64,000 nucleotides of DNA from positions 310,001 through 374,000 of the forward strand of contig NZ_JAEMNV010000006.1 of assembly GCF_016482825.1 (NCBI RefSeq), read 5' to 3'. A program made the translations under genes and the position numbers. Position 1 is the stretch's first letter; each line of letters begins with the position of its first letter. This stretch comes from Antrihabitans stalagmiti (GTDB taxonomy: Bacteria > Actinomycetota > Actinomycetes > Mycobacteriales > Mycobacteriaceae). Shown piece by piece: positions 25,091 through 33,484 of the stretch. The notes under the pieces are model-generated. The model saw only the letters and a list, made by a program, of their open reading frames with translations. It did no database searches and was not told the origin of the DNA.

Positions 25091-25558
25091 TCAGGACTCC
25101 GGCGGGCGGATGGCGGGTAGCTGCCCGTCGTTGGTCGCCATCAGCGCTTTGATGATTCCGGAGCGAACGGTCTCGACCTGCCTGCGGCCGATCGCATCGG
25201 CCCACGTTTGCTCGAGTTCTTCGTAGATCTCTTCGACGGCAACGAGGAGGTCGGTGCCGCGCGAGGTCAGGTGAATTATCTTCGCGCGTTGGTCGGCGGG
25301 GTGCGGGTCGCGTCGGACATAGCCGGCGTCCTCCATCGACTCGATCAACTTCGAGGCGGCCTGTTTGGATACGCCCATCAGAACCGCAATCTCCGATGAT
25401 TGAATTCCGTTGTCCCGAGCGGCAATCAGAACGAATCCGTAGTTGGGCCGGACATCCGACCAGCCGCGTTCGGCGAGGCGGGTGTGCAGTCCGTCGATAA
25501 ACGAGCGATAGGCGATGGCGAACAGACGGGCGAGTGGGGGTGGATGTCCCACGGTCAT
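25091..25558 (-). CDS. MarR-family transcriptional regulator
   Basis: A 155-aa winged-helix regulator (recognition region SSEIAVLMGVSKQAASKLIESME, wing DPHPADQRAK). Start at 25558 overlaps the cupin stop (ATGA), so the two genes form one operon. MarR proteins are dimers that bind palindromes and let go on binding a phenolic or oxidant ligand. Two matching palindromes precede the operon, so autoregulation is likely. It ends 2 bp from the convergent cysQ stop. Confidence 0.9.
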   Translation of the reverse strand: MTVGHPPPLARLFAIAYRSFIDGLHTRLAERGWSDVRPNYGFVLIAARDNGIQSSEIAVLMGVSKQAASKLIESMEDAGYVRRDPHPADQRAKIIHLTSRGTDLLVAVEEIYEELEQTWADAIGRRQVETVRSGIIKALMATNDGQLPAIRPPES

Positions 25559-25929
25559 TGCGCCCACGGTGGGTTGAAAGCTTTGCCGTCACCTAGGAGC
25601 GCTTGCCCGCCGACCGGAAGGCAGCACAGTGCTTGTAGTGGTTCGTCGCCTGCTGCGGTGATTTCGAAGTCGACGCCGGGCGGAACAACGACGACGTCGC
25701 CGGTTGCGGCGGTCGCGTCGAGTCCGTCGATACGTGTTGCAGCTGTGCCTGCAAGGACGACGAACACCTCCTCTTTCGTCAGGCGATGGGGCGTCGCGGG
25801 TGTGCCCGGCGCAATTTCGACCCGCCACACGCTGGTGTCGGTGGAACCTCGGCTCGGTGTTGCCAACGACGTGAAGCGGGTGCCGCCTACTTCGTGAGTC
25901 GGGCCTGTGGGTGCGGTGATGACGGCCAT
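25555..25929 (-). CDS. Small cupin protein
   Basis: A 124-aa single-domain cupin. The first motif is weak (PHRLTKEEVFVVLAG, with one His and Glu-Glu) and the second reads GDVVVVPPGVDFEI, which lacks the usual His; metal binding is therefore uncertain. Such proteins serve as isomerases, sensors or dioxygenase-like enzymes. It leads the cupin-marR operon 17 bp downstream of a palindromic operator, so its substrate may be the MarR ligand (inference). Confidence 0.82.
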   Translation of the reverse strand: MAVITAPTGPTHEVGGTRFTSLATPSRGSTDTSVWRVEIAPGTPATPHRLTKEEVFVVLAGTAATRIDGLDATAATGDVVVVPPGVDFEITAAGDEPLQALCCLPVGGQALLGDGKAFNPPWAQ

Positions 25930-25945
25930 GATGGTCCTCTCGATT

Positions 25946-25964
25946 AAGTCAATTAAATTGACTT
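25946..25964. promoter_or_regulatory. MarR-type operator 1
   Basis: AAGTCAATTAAATTGACTT is a perfect palindrome with 9-bp arms and a one-base centre, 17 bp upstream of the cupin start. Confidence 0.7.
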
Positions 25965-25990
25965 GTTAAGAATGCCACCACGCCCTATGC

Positions 25991-26009
25991 AAGTCAACCA
26001 AGTTGACTT
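25991..26009. promoter_or_regulatory. MarR-type operator 2
   Basis: AAGTCAACCAAGTTGACTT repeats the same half-site (AAGTCAA...TTGACTT) with a 3-base centre. The centres of the two operators are 45 bp apart, about four helical turns. It lies just after the stop of the HAD gene. Confidence 0.7.
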
Positions 26010-26014
26010 TTTCG

Positions 26015-26719
26015 TCACGCGTCCAGTTGGTCGGCCAGATCGAGGAAGTCGGAGGCGTTGAGGTCGAAGGCGTCGTCGTATTCGGTGTCGGCCTCTGCGG
26101 CGGGACCGAATTCGAGTGGTCTGGCAACGAACGCCGTCTGGAAGCCGAGGGCTGCGGCAGCTCTGATGTCGTACTTGTGGCTGGCGACCATCATGATCTC
26201 GCTGTGCGGCAGGCCGAGGTAGCGCGCGGCCGTCGAATAGGTCGCGGGGTCGGGCTTGAAGGCGCCGACCATCTCGGCAGTGAAAATCGCGTCCCACTGC
26301 AATCCGCCTCGTTTCGACAGGTTCACCACTGCGCTGACATCGGCATTCGACAGTGTCGCCAACGTGTATCGCACGCCCAGTCGTCGAAGGCCCTGGACCG
26401 TGTCCGGCCACGGAATCAGCCGCTGCCAGGCGAGTGTCAGCTCCTCTCGGTCTGTGTCCGGGTACTCGACTCCGGCCTCGTCCAGCAGCGCATCGAGCGT
26501 GCGCCGGTAGATCGAGTGGACCGATGTCCACGTTCCCGCAGGGGTCGGCGTCGCTGCGACCGCAGCGAAATACGCCACGCGCCATCGATTTACGAAGTCG
26601 TCCCAGTTCAGGCCCGGATTGCGGCCAAGATCGATTCGAACGGCGTCGGATGTGACCGTCGTGAAGAAGTCGGTTGCGGTGCCTTGGACGTCGAACAACA
26701 GTGCTTTCGGTCTGCTCAC
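26015..26719 (-). CDS. HAD-family hydrolase (haloacid dehalogenase type II-like)
   Basis: A 234-aa HAD enzyme. Motif I is LFDVQGT: the nucleophile Asp is present but the second Asp of phosphatases is Gln, as in dehalogenase-type members that form an ester with the substrate carbon. Motif II is TLSNAD, the motif III lysine is in GAFKPDP, and motif IV reads VASHKYDIRAA. GTG at 26719 (MSRPKALLF) is chosen because the longer frame is Arg/His-rich and unconserved in character. Substrate unknown. Confidence 0.85.
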   Translation of the reverse strand: MSRPKALLFDVQGTATDFFTTVTSDAVRIDLGRNPGLNWDDFVNRWRVAYFAAVAATPTPAGTWTSVHSIYRRTLDALLDEAGVEYPDTDREELTLAWQRLIPWPDTVQGLRRLGVRYTLATLSNADVSAVVNLSKRGGLQWDAIFTAEMVGAFKPDPATYSTAARYLGLPHSEIMMVASHKYDIRAAAALGFQTAFVARPLEFGPAAEADTEYDDAFDLNASDFLDLADQLDA

Positions 26720-26742
26720 ACGGCTAGATTCTGCCCGCCTGC

Positions 26743-27192
26743 CTACCGCGCGCGTCCCTCGCCGAGGATGGTGATCGACTTCTCGATCCGACGGGCGCGC
26801 GTTTCGGGGGTCTTCGCGCCCTCGATCGACAGAATGTGCCAACGCTGGTTGCTGTAGGAAATGCCGTCGAAGGTTGTTCGCGCTGTCAGGTTGTTGTCGA
26901 GCGCTGCAGCAAAGTCGGCGGGTACCGTCACCTCCCGCAACGCGGTGTCGAGCTCGACACTGACCTCCAGTTCGTCGCCTGCCGACACTCCCGCTGACGT
27001 CCGATTCTCCGCGCTGACCGGCAGCATGAACCGCCCGCCCATGGTCGCGATGGTGCTCCGATAGGTGTGTGCTCCGATCGTCACCGTGACCGCGGGCTTC
27101 TTGCCCGACCCGAGCGCATCGACGACCTCCGGCGGCACCTCTATCCCCGTCGCGGTCTTGCCTGCGCCTTCCAGGACTGCTGTGAACTTCAT
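26743..27192 (-). CDS. DUF1905 / YdeI-like domain protein
   Basis: A 149-aa protein with an N-terminal DUF1905 beta barrel (KFTAVLEGAGKTATGIEVPP) and a C-terminal YdeI/OmpD-associated segment (VPADFAAALD...SYSNQRWHILSIEGAKTPETRARRIEKS). Such proteins are common in actinobacteria; function is not established. GGAGAG precedes the ATG at 27192. Confidence 0.82.
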   Translation of the reverse strand: MKFTAVLEGAGKTATGIEVPPEVVDALGSGKKPAVTVTIGAHTYRSTIATMGGRFMLPVSAENRTSAGVSAGDELEVSVELDTALREVTVPADFAAALDNNLTARTTFDGISYSNQRWHILSIEGAKTPETRARRIEKSITILGEGRAR

Positions 27193-27301
27193 CGTGCTCT
27201 CCAGATTATTCCCAAAACGTGATCCACGTCATTGTGATCATGCTGGGGGTTAAGCGACCCTAACTTTTCGATGTCCATACTGCAGGAACGAGGGTGAACA
27301 G

Positions 27302-27538
27302 GTGAGTAGCGAAATGGAAATGTCGTTCGCCCTCGACCTCACGCTGGACGAGGTGCGGCGTCGTACCGCGGTGCTGGAAGCGCTTGGCGACGATTGGGAC
27401 CCTGTCGCGGTGCTTCGCGAGGAGGAACTGGCATACGACATGTTGTACAGCGGTCTCGATGACGAGCAGCAGCGCATCTACGACGAACTCGTCGTCGCGG
27501 GCGTGCTGCCCGATCGTGGAGCGCGCGATGCGGTCTGA
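27302..27538 (+). CDS. Small conserved actinobacterial protein
   Basis: A 78-aa acidic protein (GTG start, GAGGG upstream). The core FALDLTLDEVRRR, LGDDWDPV, LYSGLDDEQQ and GVLPDRG resembles a short family I have seen in Streptomyces and relatives, possibly DUF6400. No catalytic pattern. It overlaps the next small gene by 11 nt. Confidence 0.72.
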   Translation: MSSEMEMSFALDLTLDEVRRRTAVLEALGDDWDPVAVLREEELAYDMLYSGLDDEQQRIYDELVVAGVLPDRGARDAV

Positions 27539-27779
27539 CGCAATGCCGATCGACCCGTGCGCCGACGTTGCGCGCCGTGCGTGGCTACCGTGCGCGAACT
27601 GCGCCAAGGATTCGGGCTGCAGCTCGTGCTTCGATGGCAGCAACTGCGCTTCGCACTGGCAATACCTGCTCGGTAACGACGGTCCGCGGGTGTTCCTGCA
27701 ATGCCCGCAGTGCTCGAACGTATGGAACGTGAATACTCGAGTCGGAGCGGTCTCCGACCTGGTGTCCGACCGCGGCTGA
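27528..27779 (+). CDS. Small cysteine-rich protein
   Basis: An 83-aa protein with seven cysteines after the N-terminal one: CANC, CSSC, NCAS and a C-terminal CPQC, giving the appearance of a zinc ribbon. ATG at 27528 overlaps the preceding gene; an internal ATG at 27543 is possible. Not recognised by name. The pair may be co-translated. Confidence 0.62.
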   Translation: MRSDAMPIDPCADVARRAWLPCANCAKDSGCSSCFDGSNCASHWQYLLGNDGPRVFLQCPQCSNVWNVNTRVGAVSDLVSDRG

Positions 27780-27823
27780 GGACTTACAACGCGGTCCGTG
27801 CACGCAGTTGCGGATCGGATCGG

Positions 27824-27853
27824 TTGTTCTGCACGCGTCTGCGGTTCTAGTAT
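27824..27853 (+). promoter_or_regulatory. Promoter of the molybdate operon, probably leaderless
   Basis: TTGTTC (27824-27829), an 18-bp spacer and TAGTAT (27848-27853). The GTG start at 27860 is 7 nt after the -10, so transcription would begin at or next to the start codon and the mRNA would be leaderless; no ribosome site is visible. Confidence 0.5.
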
Positions 27854-27859
27854 CGATCC

Positions 27860-28264
27860 GTGTCCAGTATTCGAATCCGCGAAGCGGCCCAACTCCTCGG
27901 GGTGAGCGACGACACCGTGCGTCGATGGGTCGACAACGGAGCCCTCGCGGCGACGACCGACGACTCGGGGCGCAAAGTCATCGCAGGCGACGTGCTCGCC
28001 GAGTTCGCGCGTTCGAATGCCAATCCGCCGCACGATCCGGTCGGCGGCGGTAGTTCTGCGCGGAACCGATTTGTCGGCCTTGTGACCAAAGTTGTCGTGG
28101 ACAAGGTTATGGCTCAGGTCGAAATGCAGTGCGGCCCATTCACTGTTGTCTCGCTGATGAGTGCTGACGCAGTTCGCGAACTGCAACTCGAACCAGGCAG
28201 CCTCGCCGTAGCCGTCGTCAAAGCCACCACGGTCATTGTCGAGACTCCCGGAGGAGTTTCGTGA
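27860..28264 (+). CDS. HTH-molbindin regulator of molybdate uptake
   Basis: A 134-aa protein with a MerR-like excisionase-type helix-turn-helix (about 4-50: IREAAQLLGVSDDTVRRWVD) joined to a molybdate-binding TOBE/Mop domain (about 66-132). It would sense molybdate and control the modABC genes that follow with 4-nt overlaps. It is shorter than E. coli ModE, which has a different HTH and two Mop domains. Confidence 0.87.
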   Translation: MSSIRIREAAQLLGVSDDTVRRWVDNGALAATTDDSGRKVIAGDVLAEFARSNANPPHDPVGGGSSARNRFVGLVTKVVVDKVMAQVEMQCGPFTVVSLMSADAVRELQLEPGSLAVAVVKATTVIVETPGGVS

Positions 28265-29028
28265 GACGCCTGTTGGCTGTGGTGTGCGCAGGCGCCGTCG
28301 GCTTTGCCGGTGGGTGCGGGTCGGCGCAGGACGCAACCACCCCTGGTTCCACCTCGGGCGAGATAACGGTGTTCGCTGCTGCGTCGCTGAAGCAGACCTT
28401 CACCGAACTCGGCGATCTACTGAAAGCCGAGAATCCCGGCGCGAGTGTCACATTCAGTTTCGCGGGATCGTCCGATCTGGTCGCGCAACTCACGCAGGGG
28501 GCGCCGGCGGATGTGTTTGCGTCTGCGGATACCGCCAACATGACCAAACTGACCGACGCCGGACTCGCTGCCGAGGCGCCCGTCGACTTCGCGACCAACA
28601 CACTCACGATCGTCACGGCCCCCGGAAATCCGAAGGGCATAACGTCGTTCGCCGACCTCGCCGAAGCGGGGACGCAGCTCGTCGTGTGTGCACCGCAGGT
28701 GCCATGTGGAGCTGCGACGAAGAAGGTCGAAGTCGCGACAGAAACCGACCTGTCGCCGGTGAGCGAGGAATCGTCGGTCACCGACGTGCTCAACAAGGTC
28801 ACCTCCGGACAGGCCGATGCCGGCGTCGTCTACGTCACGGATGCTGCTGTCGCCGGTGACAAGGTGACCGCAGTGTCGTTCCCGGAAGCGGCGAAGGCGG
28901 TGAACACGTACCCGATCGTGAGGCTGCGCGGAAGCAAGAACGCAGCTTTGGCAACGACATTCGTGGGACTGGTGTCGGGACCGAAGGGGCGTGACGTTCT
29001 GCTGAAGGCCGGTTTCCAAGCACCATGA
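28261..29028 (+). CDS. modA: Molybdate ABC transporter substrate-binding lipoprotein
   Basis: A 255-aa binding protein with lipobox FAGGC (Cys about 20). The mature start [14 protein letters not shown] and the [23 protein letters not shown] segments are ModA hallmarks that line the oxyanion pocket. GTG start overlaps the regulator stop. Confidence 0.95.
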   Translation: MRRLLAVVCAGAVGFAGGCGSAQDATTPGSTSGEITVFAAASLKQTFTELGDLLKAENPGASVTFSFAGSSDLVAQLTQGAPADVFASADTANMTKLTDAGLAAEAPVDFATNTLTIVTAPGNPKGITSFADLAEAGTQLVVCAPQVPCGAATKKVEVATETDLSPVSEESSVTDVLNKVTSGQADAGVVYVTDAAVAGDKVTAVSFPEAAKAVNTYPIVRLRGSKNAALATTFVGLVSGPKGRDVLLKAGFQAP

Positions 29029-29831
29029 CAACCGAGCGGCGGCAGGCCGACGGTCGGGTCGGGCTGCCGCTATGGATCTACCTGCCCGCTTCGGTGGGGT
29101 GCCTGCTGGTCGTGCTGCCGTTGGTCGCGATGGGAGCCAAGGTCGACTGGGGCAGCTTCGTCCAGCTGGTCACGTCCGAATCTGCAGTCGCTGCACTGAA
29201 ATTGAGCCTTCGTACTGCTGTCGCAAGCACTGTGCTGTGTGTGATTCTCGGCGTGCCGATGGCAATTGTGTTTGCGCGCAGCAACGTTCGTGGGCTCTCG
29301 GTGGTGCGCTCGCTGATTCTGCTGCCGCTGGTGCTGCCACCCGTCGTTGGTGGCATCGCATTGCTCTACACGTTCGGTCGGCAAGGACTGCTCGGCGAAC
29401 ATCTAGAGATGATGGGCATTCGTATCGCGTTCTCCACCACGGCAGTTGTTCTCGCGCAGACGTTCGTAGCGCTGCCGTTCCTTGTGGTCAGTCTGGAAGG
29501 AGCGTTGCGAACCGCCGGTCAACGATACGAGGCGGTCGCCGCCACACTCGGGGCACGACCGACGACCGTACTGCGTAGGGTCACGTTGCCGCTGGTCCTG
29601 CCGGGTCTGGTGTCAGGTGCTGTGTTGGCGTTCGCCCGCGCGCTCGGTGAATTCGGTGCGACGCTGACGTTTGCGGGCAGCTTGGAAGGCGTCACAAGAA
29701 CACTGCCGCTCGAGATCTACCTCCAACGTGAATCCGATCCCGATGCGGCCGTTGCACTCTCGCTCGTACTTGTTGTCGTAGCGATCGTCATCGTCGTTGC
29801 CGTTCGGCGCCGAAGTTCCGGTGCGCTGTGA
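29025..29831 (+). CDS. modB: Molybdate ABC transporter permease
   Basis: A 268-aa membrane protein with about five to six helices and the EAA loop [19 protein letters not shown] near residue 165. It forms the homodimeric channel for molybdate. Overlaps modA and modC by 4 nt. Confidence 0.94.
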   Translation: MTTERRQADGRVGLPLWIYLPASVGCLLVVLPLVAMGAKVDWGSFVQLVTSESAVAALKLSLRTAVASTVLCVILGVPMAIVFARSNVRGLSVVRSLILLPLVLPPVVGGIALLYTFGRQGLLGEHLEMMGIRIAFSTTAVVLAQTFVALPFLVVSLEGALRTAGQRYEAVAATLGARPTTVLRRVTLPLVLPGLVSGAVLAFARALGEFGATLTFAGSLEGVTRTLPLEIYLQRESDPDAAVALSLVLVVVAIVIVVAVRRRSSGAL

Positions 29832-30904
29832 GCGGTCTGTGGGTTCGTGCGGTCGTCGAATCGCGTGCCGTCGATGTCGAGATCACCGTGGCGAAAGGCT
29901 CGGTAACCGCGATCCTCGGGCCGAACGGAGCGGGTAAGTCCACCGTGCTGTCGGTGATCGCGGGGCTGACGAGGCCCGACCGTGGTGGCGTCACGCTGAA
30001 CGGTCGGCAGCTGACGGACACGTCTCGAAACCTGAACGTGGCGCCGCACAAACGTGAAATCGCATTGCTTGCACAGCAACCCATGCTGTTTCCACATCTC
30101 ACGGTCGAGGCGAACGTCGAGTTCGCGCCACGCAGCACAGGTGCTTCGAGGCGCCAGGCGAGGGTCACAGCGGGGCAGTGGCTCGCAGCCGTCGACGCAA
30201 CCGAGTTGGCCGACCGCAAGCCCGCACAACTCAGCGGGGGCCAGGCGCAGCGCGTTGCGGTCGCGCGTGCGCTCGCAGCCGACCCCCAGTTGCTGCTGCT
30301 GGACGAGCCGCTGGCGGCGTTGGATGTGGGCGCTGCTCCGGCGATTCGGCGACTGCTGCGCAAGGTTCTCGCCGAGCCCGGACTTACGGCGGTCCTCGTG
30401 ACACACGATGCGCTCGACGCTCTGGCGCTTGCGGACCGGGTCGTTGTGATCGATGGTGGCCGAGTCGTCGAAGAAGGTCCGGTCCGCGAGGTGCTCGCCC
30501 GCCCGCGCAGTGCCTTCGCCGCGCGGATCGCGGGCATGAACCTGTGCGCAGGTGTGATCGACGGTCCGGGTGTGCTTCGCGGAAGCGGTGGGGTGCTGGT
30601 GCACGGGTCGAGCGACGAGCAGGCGGCGGTCGGGGAGCGGGCGGTCGCGGTGTTCAGCCCATCCGCCGTCGCGGTCTACGCAGAGTTGCCAGGCGGAAGT
30701 CCACGCAATCGTTTCGAGGTGACGGTCGGCGAGATCGAGAACAGGGGAGCGGTCGTCCGGTTGCGTGGCGACGACGACGGTCCGTATGCGGGGCTGATGG
30801 CAGATGTGACTCCCGCCGCCGCGGTCGATCTCGATCTCGTCCCTGGCTCGCGGGTTTTCTTCGTCGTCAAGGCGACCGAGACCGCGATCTATCCGATTGC
30901 CTGA
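29828..30904 (+). CDS. modC: Molybdate ABC transporter ATPase
   Basis: A 358-aa ABC ATPase with Walker [10 protein letters not shown] (about 35), signature [15 protein letters not shown], Walker [13 protein letters not shown] and switch LVTHDALDA. The C-terminal third is a TOBE/Mop domain ([17 protein letters not shown]) that can bind molybdate and damp transport. Confidence 0.94.
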   Translation: MSGLWVRAVVESRAVDVEITVAKGSVTAILGPNGAGKSTVLSVIAGLTRPDRGGVTLNGRQLTDTSRNLNVAPHKREIALLAQQPMLFPHLTVEANVEFAPRSTGASRRQARVTAGQWLAAVDATELADRKPAQLSGGQAQRVAVARALAADPQLLLLDEPLAALDVGAAPAIRRLLRKVLAEPGLTAVLVTHDALDALALADRVVVIDGGRVVEEGPVREVLARPRSAFAARIAGMNLCAGVIDGPGVLRGSGGVLVHGSSDEQAAVGERAVAVFSPSAVAVYAELPGGSPRNRFEVTVGEIENRGAVVRLRGDDDGPYAGLMADVTPAAAVDLDLVPGSRVFFVVKATETAIYPIA

Positions 30905-30971
30905 AGTCTGGTCGGCGCGTGGGTTAGCCTGATTTTTCGGGCCTTTCTTGTCCGGGTATCGAGGAGGAATC

Positions 30972-31280
30972 ATGACCAAGCGTGCGCTGGCAACGGTTTT
31001 CGCAGCATTCGCTTTGGCGGTGCCGGTCGCCACCCTGACAGCACCCGTTGCGGTAGCTGCCGATCCACCGCCGATCATCAATATTCCCGTCGAGGCCCTC
31101 CCGTACATCGAGGTCCCGCCGGCTATCAGCGATCAAGCAGCGCCGCTCGGCGCAGGCATCCGCGACGGCGTTACCGACTACAACAACGAGAACCCGGACC
31201 AGGTCAAGGCCTTCTTCGGAGCGCTGTCTGGCTTCTCCTGTGCGGTATCCGGACTCTTCGGGAAACCCTGCAAGTTGTAG
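30972..31280 (+). CDS. Small secreted protein
   Basis: A 102-aa protein with a clear signal peptide (cleavage near VAVAAD). The mature 70 residues are Pro/Ile-rich at the front and end in a helix with two cysteines (FSCAVSGLFGKPCKL) that may form a disulfide. GAGGAGGAA precedes the ATG at 30972. Not recognised. Confidence 0.72.
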   Translation: MTKRALATVFAAFALAVPVATLTAPVAVAADPPPIINIPVEALPYIEVPPAISDQAAPLGAGIRDGVTDYNNENPDQVKAFFGALSGFSCAVSGLFGKPCKL

Positions 31281-31284
31281 TTGT

Positions 31285-31336
31285 CGAGCGGGCTTTCGCT
31301 GCGGCAAAAGTCGAGTAGCTTTCGCAGCCATGGCCC
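31285..31336 (+). repeat. Direct/hairpin repeat flanking the DUF559 gene, left copy
   Basis: A 52-bp sequence (CGAGCGGGCTTTCGCTGCGG...) that is itself an imperfect palindrome (GCTGCG pairs with CGCAGC; TCGAGCGGGC with GCCCACTCGA). It is repeated at 32291-32342 with about seven mismatches. It lies between the convergent secreted-protein and DUF559 genes and may act as a terminator. Confidence 0.7.
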
Positions 31337-31345
31337 ACTCGACGG

Positions 31346-32215
31346 TCAGATTCGAGCACCAGCGGCCGTGAGTTCGGCGCGTATCCGATCGATCACGATA
31401 TGTGGGCGTTCGCGGAGCAATCTCGCGCTGACATGAACGACCCGCCACCCCAGCGCTTCCAACAGGACTCGGCGCTCGATATCCCACTCGTGCTGTTCCG
31501 GGTCGGTCCAATGCTGGGCACCGTCGTACTCGACCGCGACCTTCCATTCTTCCCAGCCGAGGTCGGCGCGTGCGACAACTCGACCGGAGGAATCTCGTAT
31601 ACGAATCTGCGTTTGCGGCCGCGGCAACCCGTCGTCGACGAGCAGCATCCGTGTGACGCTCTCCTGCGGCGATTCGGCTCCGCCGTCGACGTAGTCGAGA
31701 ACTTTGCGGAGCGCGACGAGTCCTCGTGACCCTCGATGGCGTGCAGCGACAGTTACTACGTCGTCTGCGGTCACACCTGTCGCGTTGCATAGTGCATCGA
31801 TAGTTGCGACAGCTGTGTGGAAAGGCAGACGTCGACCCAGATCGAAGGCGGTCCGTGCCGGGGTGGTTACGAGTACCTCTGCGCGAGAGCAGATTTCGCT
31901 CGACTCGAGTTCGGTTCGGTACACGGTGATTCCTGGTGGCGTTCTCCTGTGGCGCGCGATTGCGAGTTCGGCGGGCGTATCGGCGTCGATCCATTTGGTG
32001 CCGTGCAGAATTGCCGCGGACATGCCGACCGCAATGGCGTCGCCTTTCGCCCAGTGGACTGCGGCCAGTGTGCGTATTCGCGCGGTCACCACAGTTCCCT
32101 TGCGGACGTACACGTCCGGAAACACTCTTGTGAAGTCTTTGCGCAGTTGCCAACTCGTGATCGTTCCCGCCGCGATCGCCCACGTTCCTGGGAACGGCTC
32201 GTCGAAATCCCCCAT
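31346..32215 (-). CDS. DUF559-type endonuclease-like protein with AbiEi-like N-terminus
   Basis: A 289-aa protein. The C-terminal part (VAVEYDGAQHW, ERRVLLEALGWRVVHVSA) has the PD-(D/E)xK-like DUF559 pattern related to Vsr endonucleases. The N-terminal and middle parts (VYVRKG, LAAVHWAKGDAIAVGMSAAILHG) resemble the DNA-binding/antitoxin-like region found in actinobacterial AbiEi-type proteins. Such genes are numerous in Rhodococcus and mycobacteria and of unknown role. Start at 32215 (MGDFDEP) is preferred. The gene sits between two copies of a palindromic repeat. Confidence 0.75.
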   Translation of the reverse strand: MGDFDEPFPGTWAIAAGTITSWQLRKDFTRVFPDVYVRKGTVVTARIRTLAAVHWAKGDAIAVGMSAAILHGTKWIDADTPAELAIARHRRTPPGITVYRTELESSEICSRAEVLVTTPARTAFDLGRRLPFHTAVATIDALCNATGVTADDVVTVAARHRGSRGLVALRKVLDYVDGGAESPQESVTRMLLVDDGLPRPQTQIRIRDSSGRVVARADLGWEEWKVAVEYDGAQHWTDPEQHEWDIERRVLLEALGWRVVHVSARLLRERPHIVIDRIRAELTAAGARI

Positions 32216-32290
32216 CGATCGAGCCTGCCGGGCGGGAGCGAAAAGGCAAAACGGTCTATCCACAGGGTGCGGTATCTATCCACAGGGCGC

Positions 32291-32342
32291 CGAGTGGGCT
32301 TTCGCTGCGGCAACCGTCGAGTAGCTTTCACCGCCACGGCCC
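32291..32342 (+). repeat. Direct/hairpin repeat flanking the DUF559 gene, right copy
   Basis: Same orientation as the copy at 31285 (CGAGTGGGCTTTCGCTGCGG...). The arms GCCGAGTGGGC and GCCCGGTCGGC still pair, with compensating base changes relative to the left copy, suggesting that the structure matters. Confidence 0.7.
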
Positions 32343-32405
32343 GGTCGGCGCACCAAAGATCTGTACGAGTGACAGGATTGCAACGTCGACGACGAAGGAG
32401 TCCTG

Positions 32406-32813
32406 ATGTCCGACTTCAATTCCCGCATCATCGAAGAGTTTCGCGAGAATCACGGCCGGGTCGGCGGCCCCTTCGAAGGTGCGCCGCTGCTGCTTCTGCA
32501 TTCCGTCGGGGCGAAGTCTGGGTCGCCTCGAATCAGCCCGGTGATGTATCTCGCCGAGGGGGAGAAGTACTACGTGTTCGCGAGTAAGGCTGGCGCGCCG
32601 ACGAATCCGGCGTGGTACCACAACCTGGTCGCGAATCCGGAGGCGACGATCGAAGTCGGCGACGACACCATCGATGTTGTCGCGCACGAGGTGACCGGTT
32701 CCGAACGCGACGCGGTCTACGGTCGCCAGGCGACGCTGTATCCGGGCTTCGCCGAGTACGAGACACGGACAGCAAGGACGATCCCGGTCGTCGCGTTGGT
32801 TCCCAAGACGTAG
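32406..32813 (+). CDS. Deazaflavin (F420)-dependent nitroreductase-family protein
   Basis: A 135-aa protein of the Ddn/FDOR-A family: LLLHSVGAKSG, RISPVMYL, YYVFASKAGAP and NPAWYHNLVANPEATIEV are the standard series. Members use reduced F420 on quinones or aromatic compounds; Mtb Ddn activates pretomanid (family knowledge). Complete single-domain length, ATG at 32406. Confidence 0.92.
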   Translation: MSDFNSRIIEEFRENHGRVGGPFEGAPLLLLHSVGAKSGSPRISPVMYLAEGEKYYVFASKAGAPTNPAWYHNLVANPEATIEVGDDTIDVVAHEVTGSERDAVYGRQATLYPGFAEYETRTARTIPVVALVPKT

Positions 32814-32845
32814 ACGGGTAGCTGCGGAGGTCGATCGAGCTGCTG

Positions 32846-32864
32846 TTAGGCTTGCCTAACCTGT
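32846..32864. promoter_or_regulatory. IdeR/DtxR-like iron box
   Basis: TTAGGCTTGCCTAACCTGT matches 15 of 19 positions of the DtxR/IdeR consensus TTAGGTTAGCCTAACCTAA, including both TTAGG and CCTAACCT. It ends 40 bp before the start of the MTB12-like lipoprotein gene. Confidence 0.65.
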
Positions 32865-32904
32865 CGGCGTTACCGGCGCCGGCTGCTCATCCGAAAGGTA
32901 GACA

Positions 32905-33411
32905 GTGATTCTCCGTAAAGCTGTGATCGCTTCCTGTACCGCATTTCTCGCAATCGGATTGGCCGCCTGCGGCTCCGACGATTCCGACAGTTCGGCATCC
33001 GCGACGACCACCGCGAGCGCTAGCTCGAGCGCGGCTGCCAGCACCACAGCAGCTTCCTCGGCCGCGCCGACCGCCGACGAACTGAAGGCGAACCTGGACT
33101 TCATCGCAGACGCAACGAAGTCCACTCCGGAGAAGGTCGCCGTAATCGTCAACGGCGAGGCACGCACCGCCAACCTCGATCAGATGAATGCCGCACTCGG
33201 CGGCTACGGCAAGCTCATCTTCAACGTCACCGATGTCGCTGCAACCGGCGACACCGCGACGGCCAACGTCACCATCGAGTCGCCGAGCGCGCCGGGCCAG
33301 CCTTCGCCGCCGCTGCCGATGACGTGGGAGCGTGTCGACGGCGCCTGGAAGCTCTCCGACGCAACCGCATGCACGTTGCTGGCATTCGCCGGCGCACCCT
33401 GCGCAGTCTGA
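32905..33411 (+). CDS. MTB12-like (low-molecular-weight antigen) lipoprotein
   Basis: A 168-aa predicted lipoprotein (lipobox LAAC, Cys about 22) with a Ser/Ala/Thr-rich spacer (about 25-58) and a C-terminal domain (PTADELKANL, VTDVAATGDTATANVTI, WERVDGAWKLS) like mycobacterial low-molecular-weight antigen MTB12 proteins. The domain has the look of an NTF2-like cone fold. GTG start. The IdeR-like box upstream hints at iron control. A strong terminator follows at 33457. Confidence 0.8.
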   Translation: MILRKAVIASCTAFLAIGLAACGSDDSDSSASATTTASASSSAAASTTAASSAAPTADELKANLDFIADATKSTPEKVAVIVNGEARTANLDQMNAALGGYGKLIFNVTDVAATGDTATANVTIESPSAPGQPSPPLPMTWERVDGAWKLSDATACTLLAFAGAPCAV

Positions 33412-33456
33412 CTGTCCAACCTTCACGCGCAGCGGTTTGCCTTGTCTGCAGCGACG

Positions 33457-33484
33457 CGCCCCCAGCCAATAGAGGCTGGGGGCG
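33457..33484 (+). terminator. Strong hairpin terminator
   Basis: A perfect 11-bp stem CGCCCCCAGCC / GGCTGGGGGCG with a 6-nt loop, followed by TTCTCGTTAGTT. It lies 45 bp after the MTB12-like gene and may also serve the opposite strand. Confidence 0.8.

Noticed and set aside
30924-32249. 441-codon minus-strand frame overlapping the DUF559 gene
   Set aside because: Arg-rich shadow frame; the DUF559 reading has recognisable nuclease-like blocks.
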